NCBI RefSeq assembly: GCF_000190575.1
Contig: NC_015164.1
Span: 434,001 to 498,000, forward strand
Source: Phocaeicola salanitronis DSM 18170
GTDB lineage: Bacteria; Bacteroidota; Bacteroidia; Bacteroidales; Bacteroidaceae
DNA: 64,000 nt
Direction: 5' to 3'
Shown: positions 26,373 to 36,073 of the stretch, piece after piece
Layout of the letters: every line of letters starts with the position of its first letter
Numbering within the stretch: position 1 is the first letter of the stretch
Notes under the pieces: model-generated
Databases searched by the model: none
What the model was told of the DNA's origin: nothing
What the model saw: only the letters and a program-made list of their open reading frames with translations
Program-made: the position numbers and the translations under genes

Positions 26373-27628
26373 TACAATTCAAGTGAATTGTCCTTCAGCA
26401 GGAAATCATAAATACTGATGGTTGTAATACCTACTTCATCTCTTGTTACAGGACTTTCTTCACCGATGACAATAATTTTCTTGAACGAATCGTCCACTTT
26501 CAGTAGGGATGCCCGTTCCTGTTTTATCTTCTCATCAGACTCCATTCGGTAAGCCGACTGTATGTAGTACCGCCTGCTTCCCAAGTTGCAGACGAAATCG
26601 ACTTCAAGGCTGGAACGCTGCTGCCTGCCGTTTTCATCAGTCACAACAACCGGAACGGTACCTACATCCACATTGAACCCACGTATCCGTAATTCATTGT
26701 AAACCATATTCTCCATCAGATGACTCCTTTCTGATTGACGGAAATTGATGCGGGCGTTGCGCAATCCCAAATCCATGAAGTAATATTTGTAAGGGGAGTT
26801 GATATATCGCTTTCCTTTGATGTCATAGCGGGTGGACTTTTCAACCAAAAACGAATCGATCAGGTAATCGATATATTCTTTGACCGTATCATAAGAGATG
26901 CTTGACTTCTTCTCGCTCCGGAAAGTGTTCGCCAGTTTGTTCGGGTTTGTCAACGCTCCGATACCGGAAGCCATGATGTTGATAAGTTCCTCCAGGTCAT
27001 CGTCCTTGCGTATCTCATAGCGGTCTTTGATGTCTTTGATATAGGTCTCGTCGAACAAGGATTTCAGGAATTTCGCTTTCTGTTCTTCCGTATTATATGA
27101 CAATATCTGCGGAAGACCGCCATATAGCATATATTCATTGAAGCCGGCCTGGATACTGCCCGGATAAACAGACATGTATTCACCGAAACTCAAAGGGTAC
27201 ATTTTCACTTCAAAACCACGCCCCCTGAACTCTGTGGCTATATCCTTGGAGAGAAACTTTGCATTACTGCCTGTTACATACACATCTACATTCCGCATCC
27301 TTAAAAAGCCATTCAGGACATCCTCAAACTTATCGAGCATCTGTACCTCGTCAAGCAGAAGATAATACATGGCGTCATCCGCAATGCGGCTTTCCATGTA
27401 TGCGTACAGATTATCGGGATTTCTCATTTCCCGATTCTTATAGTCTTCCAGATCCACTTTTATGATATGGTCTGAAGCAATGCCCTCATTTTCAAGCCAT
27501 GAAGCGAATATCTCAAAAAGAAGATAGGACTTGCCGCATCTGCGCATACCCGTTATGACCTTGATCATACCGTTATGTCGCAGGGAAACAAGTTCATCCA
27601 AATATTTATTCCTTTCTATATGTGCCAT
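26372..27628 (-). CDS. AAA ATPase with DUF4143 domain
   Basis: A Walker A motif GMRRCGKS lies near residues 27-34 and Walker B YYLLLDEVQ near residue 90. A DUF4143-type C-terminal region covers residues ~200-390, including VDFVCNLGSRRYYIQSAYR, a nuclease-like D...Q motif. The family is widespread in Bacteroidetes and is often laterally acquired. The gene is AT-richer than the flanking transfer operon and has its own promoter, so it may be a later insertion ahead of the phosphoribosyltransferase gene. Confidence 0.85.
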   Translation of the reverse strand: MAHIERNKYLDELVSLRHNGMIKVITGMRRCGKSYLLFEIFASWLENEGIASDHIIKVDLEDYKNREMRNPDNLYAYMESRIADDAMYYLLLDEVQMLDKFEDVLNGFLRMRNVDVYVTGSNAKFLSKDIATEFRGRGFEVKMYPLSFGEYMSVYPGSIQAGFNEYMLYGGLPQILSYNTEEQKAKFLKSLFDETYIKDIKDRYEIRKDDDLEELINIMASGIGALTNPNKLANTFRSEKKSSISYDTVKEYIDYLIDSFLVEKSTRYDIKGKRYINSPYKYYFMDLGLRNARINFRQSERSHLMENMVYNELRIRGFNVDVGTVPVVVTDENGRQQRSSLEVDFVCNLGSRRYYIQSAYRMESDEKIKQERASLLKVDDSFKKIIVIGEESPVTRDEVGITTISIYDFLLKDNSLEL

Positions 27629-27671
27629 GCTAATCGAATTTTATGTCAGTTTATGACCGGTTTTTCGACTA

Positions 27672-27702
27672 CAAAAATAACTGTTTTCAATCGCACGGCA
27701 AA
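27672..27702 (-). promoter_or_regulatory. Promoter of the DUF4143 ATPase gene
   Basis: On the minus strand, TTTG at 27699-27702, then 19 bases, then TATTTTTG at 27672-27679, about 45 bases upstream of the ATG at 27628. Confidence 0.65.
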
Positions 27703-27809
27703 ATCCTAATCGGAAAAACTGTCATTGATGACACATTTTTTGGTTAGAATGTTTTTTTGAGAAAGTTTCTTGCCTAATTATACTCTTTTACCACGTGTTG
27801 CACCCATTC

Positions 27810-28052
27810 AGCCCTGCAACCTTCAGGGACTTATTTTGCTGCGAAAGTATCCGGCCGTCACAATCCTGCCAATGCCGGCATACCGCTGGGGCGTGAAAAT
27901 CTTCCTCTCCGTTGTCGAGCGTATTTTCCCGTCCGGCCTTGTCCGGTTGCTTCTTGCCGCCTTTCCGATGCAGAAAAATAATCCCGAAGTCGCACAGAGG
28001 GCGAACAGAGGGAAAGAAACAAACTGATGTTGAACATTAAAATTGAAAGATT
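27810..28052 (+). promoter_or_regulatory. Structured 5' leader D (class 2)
   Basis: The box GCGAAAGTA is at 27841-27849. The outer stem GTGAAAAT (27893-27900) pairs with ATTTTCCC (27923-27930) imperfectly, and the inner stem is CGTT-gtcg-AGCG (27910-27921). A terminal TCGC/GCGA hairpin is followed by GAACAGAGGGAAAGAAAC. It is a sister of leader E, with a G-U in place of G-C in the inner stem. Confidence 0.6.
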
Positions 28053-28277
28053 ATGACGGAAGAAATCAGACAGAACGGCAGCACAGTGCTGGCAAGTTGC
28101 AGCGAACACGCAATCCCTATGATTTTCAACAATCTGTGCGGGAAGAACTTTTCGGGCAAGGAATACCGGGACTATATCCGGTATATAGCACTCGGTGAGA
28201 TGGGCTTCAAACCCGGACGTATCGAACTTTACAGGGATGGAGAACTATTGAAGTCTGGCTACATCCCCAAATTCTGA
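28053..28277 (+). CDS. Small conserved protein
   Basis: The product has 74 residues from MTEEIRQNGSTVL to GYIPKF. It contains YRDYIRYIALGEMGFKPGRIELYRDGE, a helix followed by a beta hairpin. It is soluble and unrecognised. It is the first gene behind leader D, with the 209-residue gene 52 bases downstream. Confidence 0.65.
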   Translation: MTEEIRQNGSTVLASCSEHAIPMIFNNLCGKNFSGKEYRDYIRYIALGEMGFKPGRIELYRDGELLKSGYIPKF

Positions 28278-28329
28278 CCCCATGTTTTTAATAATGACCA
28301 TTAAATCATAAACAAATAACTTTATAAAT

Positions 28330-28959
28330 ATGGAATTGACTAATATTCATCCGGCAGAAGCCTATCTCCGTAACGAACAGAACCCATCGTTTTTGTATAT
28401 CAAGATTTACGGGGAGCGTAGGAAATTATTTATCAACCGGGGTGGTGAAAATGCCATCGGTATCATTGCCAAGGGAAAGCGCAAGCGTGGCTACATCTTT
28501 ACAGACTGGGACAACATCGAAAAAATCTACGCCCCCTCACAGGATAATGAAAAGGACAGGAACAGGAAACTACTCCTTAAATACCAGCGGCTCGCACGCC
28601 TTGCCACGCATACCAACAACTGGCTCCGGAAAATTGCCGTAGCCGACCCGGAAAAGTCCCTGTATGAGAACCATATTACGACAGGAACAGTAATTGACGG
28701 AATGTGCATCAGTCTGGCAAGAATTGAAAAGTATTGCGGCAGCACGAGCATGGCCCTTTTCAGAAAGGCATTGAAAGATGGCAAAACTTTCTCTACCAGT
28801 CGTTTTGATTTTTGCGGTTATGACGGTACGCTTTGGTGCGAACCGGATGGTGAGGGAGGCATGAAGGCTGGCTTCAGCAAGGAATACCGGGATTGTGGAA
28901 ACGGTTATTACTATTTGCTTATCAATGACAAGTTCATGATTGGGTACGACATCGACTAA
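28330..28959 (+). CDS. Conserved accessory protein of unknown function
   Basis: The product has 209 residues, MELTNIHPAEAYLRNEQNP at the start, with a basic middle region (IAKGKRKRGYIFTDWDN, KDRNRKLLLKYQRLARL) and a mixed C-terminal part. It has no signal or membrane segment. The basic patch could bind nucleic acid. It ends the leader-D operon and is followed by a strong terminator. Confidence 0.65.
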   Translation: MELTNIHPAEAYLRNEQNPSFLYIKIYGERRKLFINRGGENAIGIIAKGKRKRGYIFTDWDNIEKIYAPSQDNEKDRNRKLLLKYQRLARLATHTNNWLRKIAVADPEKSLYENHITTGTVIDGMCISLARIEKYCGSTSMALFRKALKDGKTFSTSRFDFCGYDGTLWCEPDGEGGMKAGFSKEYRDCGNGYYYLLINDKFMIGYDID

Positions 28960-28976
28960 TCCGTCGGAACAAAGCT

Positions 28977-29013
28977 AAGCCGTGTCGGGCAGAATGGCCC
29001 GGTACGGCTTTTT
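28977..29013 (+). terminator. Terminator of leader-D operon
   Basis: The stem AAGCCGTgtCGGGC / GCCCGgtACGGCTT with an agaat loop is followed by tttttatc, 18 bases after the stop. Confidence 0.8.
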
Positions 29014-29110
29014 ATCTTTCCGGTCTGCCGACGGCAATGGCCTTTATACTTTTCCATTCCCTTTTCTACCTGCCGGGCATCCTCCCTTTTCTATTCCGGC
29101 GTTTCCGCCC

Positions 29111-29351
29111 CATTCAGCCGTGCGACCTCCTGGGGAACTATTTTGCTGCAAAAGTAACCGACAGTCCCAGCCTTTGCCAATGCCGGCAAGCCGCCGCAGG
29201 GGTGAGCCGGGAAAATCTTCCTCTCCGCTGTCGAGCGTATTTTCCCGTCCAGCCTTGGCCGGGTGTTCCTGCCGACTTTTCGGAGCAGAAAAATAATTCC
29301 CGGCGGCCGCAAACAGGCCGAACAGAGGGAAGAAAAATAAAAGGTTAAGCT
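29111..29351 (+). promoter_or_regulatory. Structured 5' leader E (class 2)
   Basis: The box TGCAAAAGTA is at 29147-29156 and forms a near-palindrome with TATTTTGC just upstream. The perfect outer stem is GGGAAAAT (29209-29216) with ATTTTCCC (29239-29246), and the perfect inner stem is CGCT-gtcg-AGCG (29226-29237). A terminal CGGCC/GGCCG hairpin (29304-29320) runs into GAACAGAGGGAAGAAAAAT before the methylase-helicase start. Confidence 0.65.
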
Positions 29352-32300
29352 ATGAGTTACAACAGATTGAAATCACTGGCGGCAAATGTGGCCGCCATAG
29401 AAACAGCGGTGACTGTCCACAAACAACGCAGGAAAGCCACACAGGAAGAGAAACAGGTATTGGCGCAGTATTCGGGCTTTGGAGGTGTCAAGGAAGTGCT
29501 GACTATCGGAACGCAAATCCCCATGCCCGAAGAACTGGCGGAGCAGACAAACCGCTTGCAGGAGGTTTTGAGAACTCTTACAGGAGGGAGCGAGGGGGAT
29601 TACGACCTGCTGATGAACAGTATAAAGGCTTCCGTGCTGACTGCGTTCTATACGCCGGATTTCCTCATTGAAGCCGTCGCAGGTCAGATACACACCACAT
29701 TCAGGGAGAACGGACTGCAGATGCGCAGCTTCCTCGAACCGAGCGCAGGCATCGGAGGTTTCCTGCCTGTGGCTATGGGCGGCACACACAGCTACGCCAT
29801 TGAAAAGGACATAATTACCGGGCTTGTGCTTTCTCTTTTGCATGATGAAGCAACCACCGTGACAGGAGGGTTTGAAGCAATAGACAGGCAGGAGCTGGAG
29901 CATCGGAAATTCGATGTCATTGCATCCAACATTCCGTTCGGCAATTTCCGTGTGTTCGATACGGAATTTTGGAAGAAAGGCGGTATTTACGAACAGGCCA
30001 CCAAGACCATACACAACTACTTTTTCGTCAAGGCCATGGAACTGCTTAACGAGGGCGGACTGCTGGCTTTCGTCACTTCAAGGGGCGTAGCCGACACGCC
30101 GGGCAGCAAGTTCGTGCGAGAATACCTTGTCAGCCATGCTGACCTTATCAGTGCGGTAAGGCTTCCCGACACGCTTTTCATGCAGACGAGCGGTATCGAG
30201 GTGGGCAGCGACCTGCTCATATTCCAGAAGCACATGCACAAGGCATCCCTCTCGCTCCGGGAGAAATATTTCCTGCAAGTCACAAAGGAAAATGTAAATG
30301 CGGACGGTGCGATGACGGAATATGCCAACAAACTGTTTTCCATGCCGAAAACCGTGCTGGCAACAGACAGCCGCATCGTGAAGAACCAATACGGCAAATA
30401 TGTACGCAAACATCACTGGCTCGGCTCTGATACGGCAATGGCACAATACCTTTCCGCTTTGGTTAAATATGACTTTGACAGATATTTCCACAAGAGCCTT
30501 TTCATCGGACAGGACGATGCGCCTGTACAGATGTCGCTTTTCGGTGGGGCGGTTGCCGCCGTGCCGGACAAAGGCAGGAGGGCATACACCGGGGATATGC
30601 CCGGATGGATGAAAGAGGGGGCGATAGTGCTGTTCGAGGGACAGGTAGGAACGCTCCGGTTCCGCAGGTCAAGCCACTACGAGGAAACGGCGGTGGATTT
30701 CATGCCATTGGACGAGGGCAAGGTCAATGTGGAGAGGGCGGCGGACTACTTGCCGCTCCGTGAGGCGTATTTCGAACTTTCAACGAAAGAGAGGGAGCAA
30801 GAAAAGGAACAGGCGGCTTTGCGTGAAAGGCTGAACACCCTGTATGATGCCTTTGTCACCAAGTGGGGATATTTCCACGAGAACGACAACAGGGATTTCA
30901 TCATGCAGGACAGTCTGGGCATGGAGGTCTATACCATTGAAATGCAGGTCGGCGACAACATCTTCAAGTCAGACATCATGCGTGAGCCTGTGGCTTTCAA
31001 AAAGATAGACACAGGTGTAAGACTGGCACCGTTCGAGGCATTGGCAAGCAGCCTCAATTTCTACGGCAGGGTGGATATGGGCTACATTATGCAGTCCACA
31101 GGCACGGATTGGGAAGAAGTCATGGAAGCTCTCAAAGGGGAGATTTTCTACAATCCCGTTGCCGGATGTTGGGAGCATAAAGGAAAGTTTCTTGCCGGGA
31201 ATGTCGTAGCCAAGCACAAGGAAATGGCTTCATATATTCCCTCTTTATGCAACACCGAAAAGGAATGGACGGAGGCATCCGTGAGGGCGTTGGAGGAAGC
31301 CATACCCGAAACGATACCTTACGAGGAGCTTGACATCAACATGGGCGAGCGGTGGATTGACACACAGATATACGCCGATTTTGCGGCGGAGCTGTTCGGC
31401 GTGGAAGCCGAGGTGATGTATTTCGATGTGAACGACACCTACCTTGTGAGGCTGAAAGGCTATTCTCCGGCGGCGTACAACACCTATTCCGTGCGGAATT
31501 ACAACGGTGAAGACCTGTTCGTCCATGCCTTGCACGATACCGTGCCGGAGATAACGAAAGAGATTGATCGCAACGGCGACAAGGTGCGTGTGCCGGACGA
31601 GGAAGCCATACAGGAAGCCGCCACCAAGATACAGGAGATTAGGGAGCGGTTCAACGAATGGCTCGACAGGCAACCGTTGGAAGTCCGGGACGAACTGGTA
31701 AGGGTCTATAACGAGCGTTTCAACTGTTTTGTAAGGCCGCACTATGACGGTTCGGCGCAGACCTTTCCGGGGCTTTCATTCGAGCACTTCGCCTACAAGG
31801 AGCTTTATCCCTCGCAGAAAGATGCTATCTGGATGATTAAGCAGAATGGCGGCGGTATCTGCTGGCACGAGGTGGGCACGGGCAAGACGATGATAATGTG
31901 CGTGGCGGCTTACGAAATGAAGCGTCTCGGACTAATTAGGAAGCCGCTTATTGTCGGATTGAAAGCCAACGTGCACGAGATAGCCGACACGTTCCGCAAG
32001 GCTTATCCGTCTGCCAAACTACTCTATCCGGGCAAGGAGGACTTCACGCCTGCCAACCGGAAAGAGGTGTTTGCTAAAATCAAAAACAATAACTGGGACT
32101 GCATCATCCTGACACACGACCAGTTCGCAAAGATACCGCAGTCGGAAATAACCATGATGGAGATTTTCTCCGAAGAACTTGCCGATGTGGAGCGCAGCCT
32201 TGAGGTATTGGAGAACTCCACCATGCGCTACCGCAGCAGGCAGATGCAGAAAGGACTGGAGAAGCGGCAGGAGAATCTGAAAGCGAAACTCGCCGAATTG

Positions 32301-34325
32301 CGGATGAAAATCAATGAGCGGAAAGATGATACCGTGGATTTCCATTCGATGGGCATAGACCATATTTTTGTGGACGAATCGCACATGTTCAAGAACCTCA
32401 TGTTTCAGACACGGCACACGAGGGTAGCGGGCATCGGCAACACCAAAGGCTCGCAAAGGGCGATGAATTTGCTTTTTGCCATCCGTGACATACAGCACCG
32501 TACAGGCCATGACCTCGGTGCGACATTCCTCTCCGGCACGGTGGTCGTCAATGCGCTTACCGAGCTGTATGTGATGTTCAAGTACCTGCGTCCTCATGAG
32601 TTGAGACGGCAGTCCATCAGTTGTTTTGATGCGTGGGCGGCGATATTCACGAAGAAAACCGCTGATTACGAGCTGAACGTGACAGGCTCAATCAAGCGTA
32701 AAGAGCGTTTCCGTACCTATATCAAGGTGCCGGAACTGGCGATGTTCCTGCGTGAGATTACCGACTACCGCACCGCCGACATGATTAACCTCGATGTGCC
32801 GCAAAAGAATGTGCGTTTCCTGTCATACGCCCCGACCATCGAGCAGGAGGAAATGATTGGGCGGCTGGTCTCCTTTGCGCATAGCGGACAATGGGAGGAT
32901 TTGGGACTTGACATCCCCGAACCGGACAACCTCGACAAAGCGAAGATGCTCGTTGCTACCAATGTGGCACGCAAGATGGCTCTCGACATGAGACTGCTCG
33001 GAGACAAGTTCCATGACGATGCGGACAACAAGGCTTCTGTCTGTGCAAGGACGGTATATGACTATTATGTACGTTCCAATGCCAACCGGGGTACACAGTT
33101 CATATTCAGCGACCTTTCCACCTACAAGACGAATGAGTGGAACATCTACACCGACATCAAGGACAAACTGGTGCGGCTCGGTATTCCGGCGGATGAGATA
33201 CAGTTTATCCAGTGCGCCCAGACCGAGAGGGCGAGAAAGAAACTCTTTGCGGACATGAACAGCGGCAGGGTGCGTGTGCTGTTCGGCTCGACTTCCATGC
33301 TCGGCACAGGTGTGAACGCCCAGCAACGGGCGGTGGCGGTGCATCATCTTGAGGTTCCCTGGAGGCCTGCTGACTTGGAACAGCGCAACGGCAGGGCGGT
33401 ACGCAAGGGAAACACCGTCAAGCTCTGGGGCGGCAATGTGGTGGATATAGTCATCTACGGCACGGAGAAGACGTTGGATGCCTACAAGTTCAACCTCTTG
33501 CGTAACAAACAGATGTTCATCAATCAGATTAACAACGGCACGATTGCCGTGCGCCGCATTGACGAGGACAGCATGGACGAGGACAACGGCATGAACTTCG
33601 CAGAGTTCGTGGCCATCCTTTCCGGGAATACCGACCTGTTGAACAAGGCGAAACTCGACAACAGGATTATGCAGTTGGAAAAGGAACAGGCGATTTTCAA
33701 GAAAGAGCGCACCCGTGCCGAGCACAAGATTTCCGCCAACAGGCAGGACATCGAAAAGGCGGAACGGTTCATCGCCCAGGTCAATGCCGATAGGAAATAC
33801 ATCACGGCTTACACCGGAGAGCGGACGACCCTGCTGTTGAACCTGCCGCAAGCCACGGCAGAAGAAACCGGGCGTGAACTGCACCGCATGGCGAAAACAT
33901 ACCGCAGCGAGGCATACGCCACCATTGGCAGCTATATGGGGATGAACCTGCTGGTACGCAGCGAATACGACTTTTCCGGGACATTCGACCGCAACACGTT
34001 CTATGTCGAGGGCAGAAGTGGATTGAAATACCGTTTCGGCGTGTCGGGTGCGTTGCCGCTGGGGTTTGTCGAGTCGGCGCAATATCCCCAAACCACATTA
34101 GACAAACTGCCGGGCATCATCGACAATCAGCGCAAGAAAATCGAAAAACTGCAAAGCGAGCTTCCCACCTTGCAGGAAATCGTCAGCCGCAGATGGAGCA
34201 AGGCGGACGAACTTGCACGGCTCAAGCAGGAGTGCCGGGAGCTTCAGCGTCGGATAGACGAAGCCCTCAAGGAAGCGGAACAGAAACCGCATCCGGCACA
34301 GGAGGACATCGACAAAGCTGCCTGA
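29352..34325 (+). CDS. Giant N6-adenine methylase-like / SNF2-type helicase fusion
   Basis: The product has 1657 residues. The N-terminal ~350 residues resemble a class I N6-methyltransferase (AGIGGFLPVA SAM loop region, then ASNIPFG near residue 194 in place of NPPF). The helicase half has Walker A HEVGTGKTM near residue 841, DEAH-like VDESHMF near 1008, and motif VI QRNGRAVRKGN near 1343. The last ~100 residues are a coiled coil. Similar giant proteins travel with Bacteroidetes conjugative elements and recall phage DarB-type antirestriction proteins; protection of transferred DNA is the likely role. The NIPF variant leaves methyl transfer uncertain. It is a single-gene unit with leader E and a strong terminator. 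Confidence 0.85.
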   Translation: MSYNRLKSLAANVAAIETAVTVHKQRRKATQEEKQVLAQYSGFGGVKEVLTIGTQIPMPEELAEQTNRLQEVLRTLTGGSEGDYDLLMNSIKASVLTAFYTPDFLIEAVAGQIHTTFRENGLQMRSFLEPSAGIGGFLPVAMGGTHSYAIEKDIITGLVLSLLHDEATTVTGGFEAIDRQELEHRKFDVIASNIPFGNFRVFDTEFWKKGGIYEQATKTIHNYFFVKAMELLNEGGLLAFVTSRGVADTPGSKFVREYLVSHADLISAVRLPDTLFMQTSGIEVGSDLLIFQKHMHKASLSLREKYFLQVTKENVNADGAMTEYANKLFSMPKTVLATDSRIVKNQYGKYVRKHHWLGSDTAMAQYLSALVKYDFDRYFHKSLFIGQDDAPVQMSLFGGAVAAVPDKGRRAYTGDMPGWMKEGAIVLFEGQVGTLRFRRSSHYEETAVDFMPLDEGKVNVERAADYLPLREAYFELSTKEREQEKEQAALRERLNTLYDAFVTKWGYFHENDNRDFIMQDSLGMEVYTIEMQVGDNIFKSDIMREPVAFKKIDTGVRLAPFEALASSLNFYGRVDMGYIMQSTGTDWEEVMEALKGEIFYNPVAGCWEHKGKFLAGNVVAKHKEMASYIPSLCNTEKEWTEASVRALEEAIPETIPYEELDINMGERWIDTQIYADFAAELFGVEAEVMYFDVNDTYLVRLKGYSPAAYNTYSVRNYNGEDLFVHALHDTVPEITKEIDRNGDKVRVPDEEAIQEAATKIQEIRERFNEWLDRQPLEVRDELVRVYNERFNCFVRPHYDGSAQTFPGLSFEHFAYKELYPSQKDAIWMIKQNGGGICWHEVGTGKTMIMCVAAYEMKRLGLIRKPLIVGLKANVHEIADTFRKAYPSAKLLYPGKEDFTPANRKEVFAKIKNNNWDCIILTHDQFAKIPQSEITMMEIFSEELADVERSLEVLENSTMRYRSRQMQKGLEKRQENLKAKLAELRMKINERKDDTVDFHSMGIDHIFVDESHMFKNLMFQTRHTRVAGIGNTKGSQRAMNLLFAIRDIQHRTGHDLGATFLSGTVVVNALTELYVMFKYLRPHELRRQSISCFDAWAAIFTKKTADYELNVTGSIKRKERFRTYIKVPELAMFLREITDYRTADMINLDVPQKNVRFLSYAPTIEQEEMIGRLVSFAHSGQWEDLGLDIPEPDNLDKAKMLVATNVARKMALDMRLLGDKFHDDADNKASVCARTVYDYYVRSNANRGTQFIFSDLSTYKTNEWNIYTDIKDKLVRLGIPADEIQFIQCAQTERARKKLFADMNSGRVRVLFGSTSMLGTGVNAQQRAVAVHHLEVPWRPADLEQRNGRAVRKGNTVKLWGGNVVDIVIYGTEKTLDAYKFNLLRNKQMFINQINNGTIAVRRIDEDSMDEDNGMNFAEFVAILSGNTDLLNKAKLDNRIMQLEKEQAIFKKERTRAEHKISANRQDIEKAERFIAQVNADRKYITAYTGERTTLLLNLPQATAEETGRELHRMAKTYRSEAYATIGSYMGMNLLVRSEYDFSGTFDRNTFYVEGRSGLKYRFGVSGALPLGFVESAQYPQTTLDKLPGIIDNQRKKIEKLQSELPTLQEIVSRRWSKADELARLKQECRELQRRIDEALKEAEQKPHPAQEDIDKAA

Positions 34326-34352
34326 CCGTAATTCATATTTTAACCTTTACTC

Positions 34353-34384
34353 CCTGTCCGGTCGTGATGGCCGGGCAGGTTTTT
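34353..34384 (+). terminator. Terminator of methylase-helicase gene
   Basis: The stem CCTGTCCGGtc / ggCCGGGCAGG is followed by tttttc, 27 bases after the stop codon. Confidence 0.85.
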
Positions 34385-34616
34385 CTGTATGGTATGCCCT
34401 GTGCGGCCCGCCCTGCCTTTATAGGCTGGCATCTGCCTTTTTTATCCTCCTTTTCCCTTTTTATCTGTAATAAGCACTGAAAATCATCAAATTGCAAGAG
34501 AATCACCCTGTTTTACATCCAAGAATGTTAAGTTGAGTGTTTTATTATTTCCACCGATTCTTAAAACCATCCTCTGCGTATGGCGGGCACATGGTAATAT
34601 ACTGTTTTTGAATCCA

Positions 34617-35135
34617 TCATATGATTAACTCCATTTCTATGCAATTCCAAATCTCACCGAGGCAAGTGTAGCTTTCTGTCTCTTCTCTTTGAACTTGCTT
34701 GAGCCCTGCGGCTTCATAACAATGTATTGCAGATGGATTATTTTCAAATACACCAAGCGTTACTTTAGTTGCGCCTAATTCTTTGTGGGCATAATCAATA
34801 GCCATACCGACAAGCTTTTTGCCCAGACCGAGACCTCGCTTTTCATCATCAACTATTACGAATCCAAGTCGCCATTCTGAATTTTCAGGGGTTGGCTTTC
34901 TGAGTGTTATATAACCAATGACTTCCGCAGCATCAACCATAGTAAGAGCAATTGATGAATGTCCGTCTATGTATTTGTCATGATGTGAGTTAATATCATC
35001 TGCTGTGACAGGATAACGCGAATACCTGTCGGCACACCATTGACGCATTTGATACTCGCTTTTCAGCCATCCGGCAATAATATTTGCATCATCCGGATGG
35101 AATTTTCTTAATCGCAAAAGAATCTCGTTGCTCAT
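34617..35135 (-). CDS. GNAT-family N-acetyltransferase
   Basis: The product has 172 residues. Motif A of GNAT proteins is visible as FVIVDDEKRGLGLGKKLVG near residues 92-110 (R/QxxGxG acetyl-CoA loop), followed by the conserved FENNPSAIHCYEAAGL segment. The enzyme transfers acetyl from acetyl-CoA to an unknown amine. It lies alone on the minus strand inside a clearly AT-richer stretch (34.5-35.8 kb) between leader-headed operons, which indicates a recent insertion. Confidence 0.9.
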   Translation of the reverse strand: MSNEILLRLRKFHPDDANIIAGWLKSEYQMRQWCADRYSRYPVTADDINSHHDKYIDGHSSIALTMVDAAEVIGYITLRKPTPENSEWRLGFVIVDDEKRGLGLGKKLVGMAIDYAHKELGATKVTLGVFENNPSAIHCYEAAGLKQVQREETESYTCLGEIWNCIEMELII

Positions 35136-35432
35136 ATTCTATTGTTTATCTCGCTCCTCAGCCCAACAGAGCGGATTATTAAATGCAGAAGCGTGGACTG
35201 CAACGCAACACTTAGTTTGTAGGAAACCTTTGATACAAATGTGACAATAATAACCCACGCTATGTGCGTAATAGTCACTATTCTATTCTTGCATCAGTTT
35301 CTGAAATTCCTACGTTCACAAATTACAAGATGAGCATAACGCTTCTTTTTTCTTATGTCTTGGGAAGAGTTACCTCTATCCGAATACAAAATTAGTTATT
35401 ATATTGATGTTTGAGTATTATATAGAACGGAT
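35136..35432. other. AT-rich spacer upstream of the acetyltransferase gene
   Basis: About 300 bases without a convincing coding frame. Partial inverted similarity (TTTGTAGGAA near 35216 and TTCCTACg near 35309) is the only structure noted. Confidence 0.4.
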
Positions 35433-35736
35433 TTATAACTTAAATTCTCTACTTTTGCTTGGCTCTTCTGTCGGTCTTCGTAAACTATGCCGTAATTTAT
35501 CAAACTGTTCTTTGAACATGAGAAAACCATTTATGCGTTTTTTCAAATAAAGAGAGTTCAGCCAGGAAATTTCCCTGTCTTTGGCTTCAAGCTCTTGAGT
35601 GTGTATTCTTAAAGATCGCGTATCTGTTTTCCGTGCTGTTTCTGCATTTGTTGCATCTTAACTTTTAATTCATCAATTTCTTTATCACGCTTGGCAACTT
35701 CCTGACGCAATTTTGCATTGACATTATCAATGATTA
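35433..35736 (-). pseudogene. Broken coiled-coil ORF (frameshifted remnant)
   Basis: Reading leftwards, one frame encodes IDNVNAKLRQEVAKRDKEID and a K/Q-rich helix that stops at TAA near 35609. A second frame continues with LRIHTQELEAKDREISWLNS and ends at 35433. Together they look like one coiled-coil C-terminus split by a frameshift, and no start codon is visible. The tail recalls the coiled-coil ends of mobilization proteins, but the parent gene cannot be named. Confidence 0.5.
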
Positions 35737-35840
35737 GAAATTTTATGATATTTCTTGAATGTATAGGTTTGAGAGCCTTTTTATCGTCTCCCTTTATATC
35801 TGTCTTTCAATCCTTTTATATCTTTGTCCTTGCAGTCCGT

Positions 35841-36073
35841 CCTGACCTTCCGGCTTATTGTTCCGCGAAAGTAACGGATAACAGCTGCACCTTGCAAATC
35901 CTCACGGCCTGCGGTGGCCGACGGAAATCTTCCTTCTCGGGGAGAAGCGTATTTCTGTCGCCAGATTTGTCCGGTTGCCGTTATCACTTTCGTGGTGCGG
36001 AAAAATAAATCCGGCGAAGGTCTTTAAGGACCGAACGCAGGGAAAATAAAAAACGAAATTAAAAATTTGAAGT
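35841..36073 (+). promoter_or_regulatory. Structured 5' leader F (class 2)
   Basis: The box GCGAAAGTA is at 35865-35873. The outer stem GACGGAAAT (35920-35928) pairs with ATTTCTGTC (35951-35959) and the perfect inner stem is CTTCTC-ggg-GAGAAG (35933-35947). The terminal GGTC/GACC hairpin runs into GAACGCAGGGAAAATAAAA. The stem sequences differ from leaders D and E while pairing is kept. Confidence 0.6.

Noticed and set aside
30078..30491. Minus-strand ORFs inside the methylase-helicase gene.
   Set aside because: They are antisense shadows with no start context or domain.
35216..35320. Partial inverted similarity TTTGTAGGAA / TTCCTAC in the AT-rich insert, considered as an IS end.
   Set aside because: It is too short and imperfect, and no transposase or target duplication is visible.
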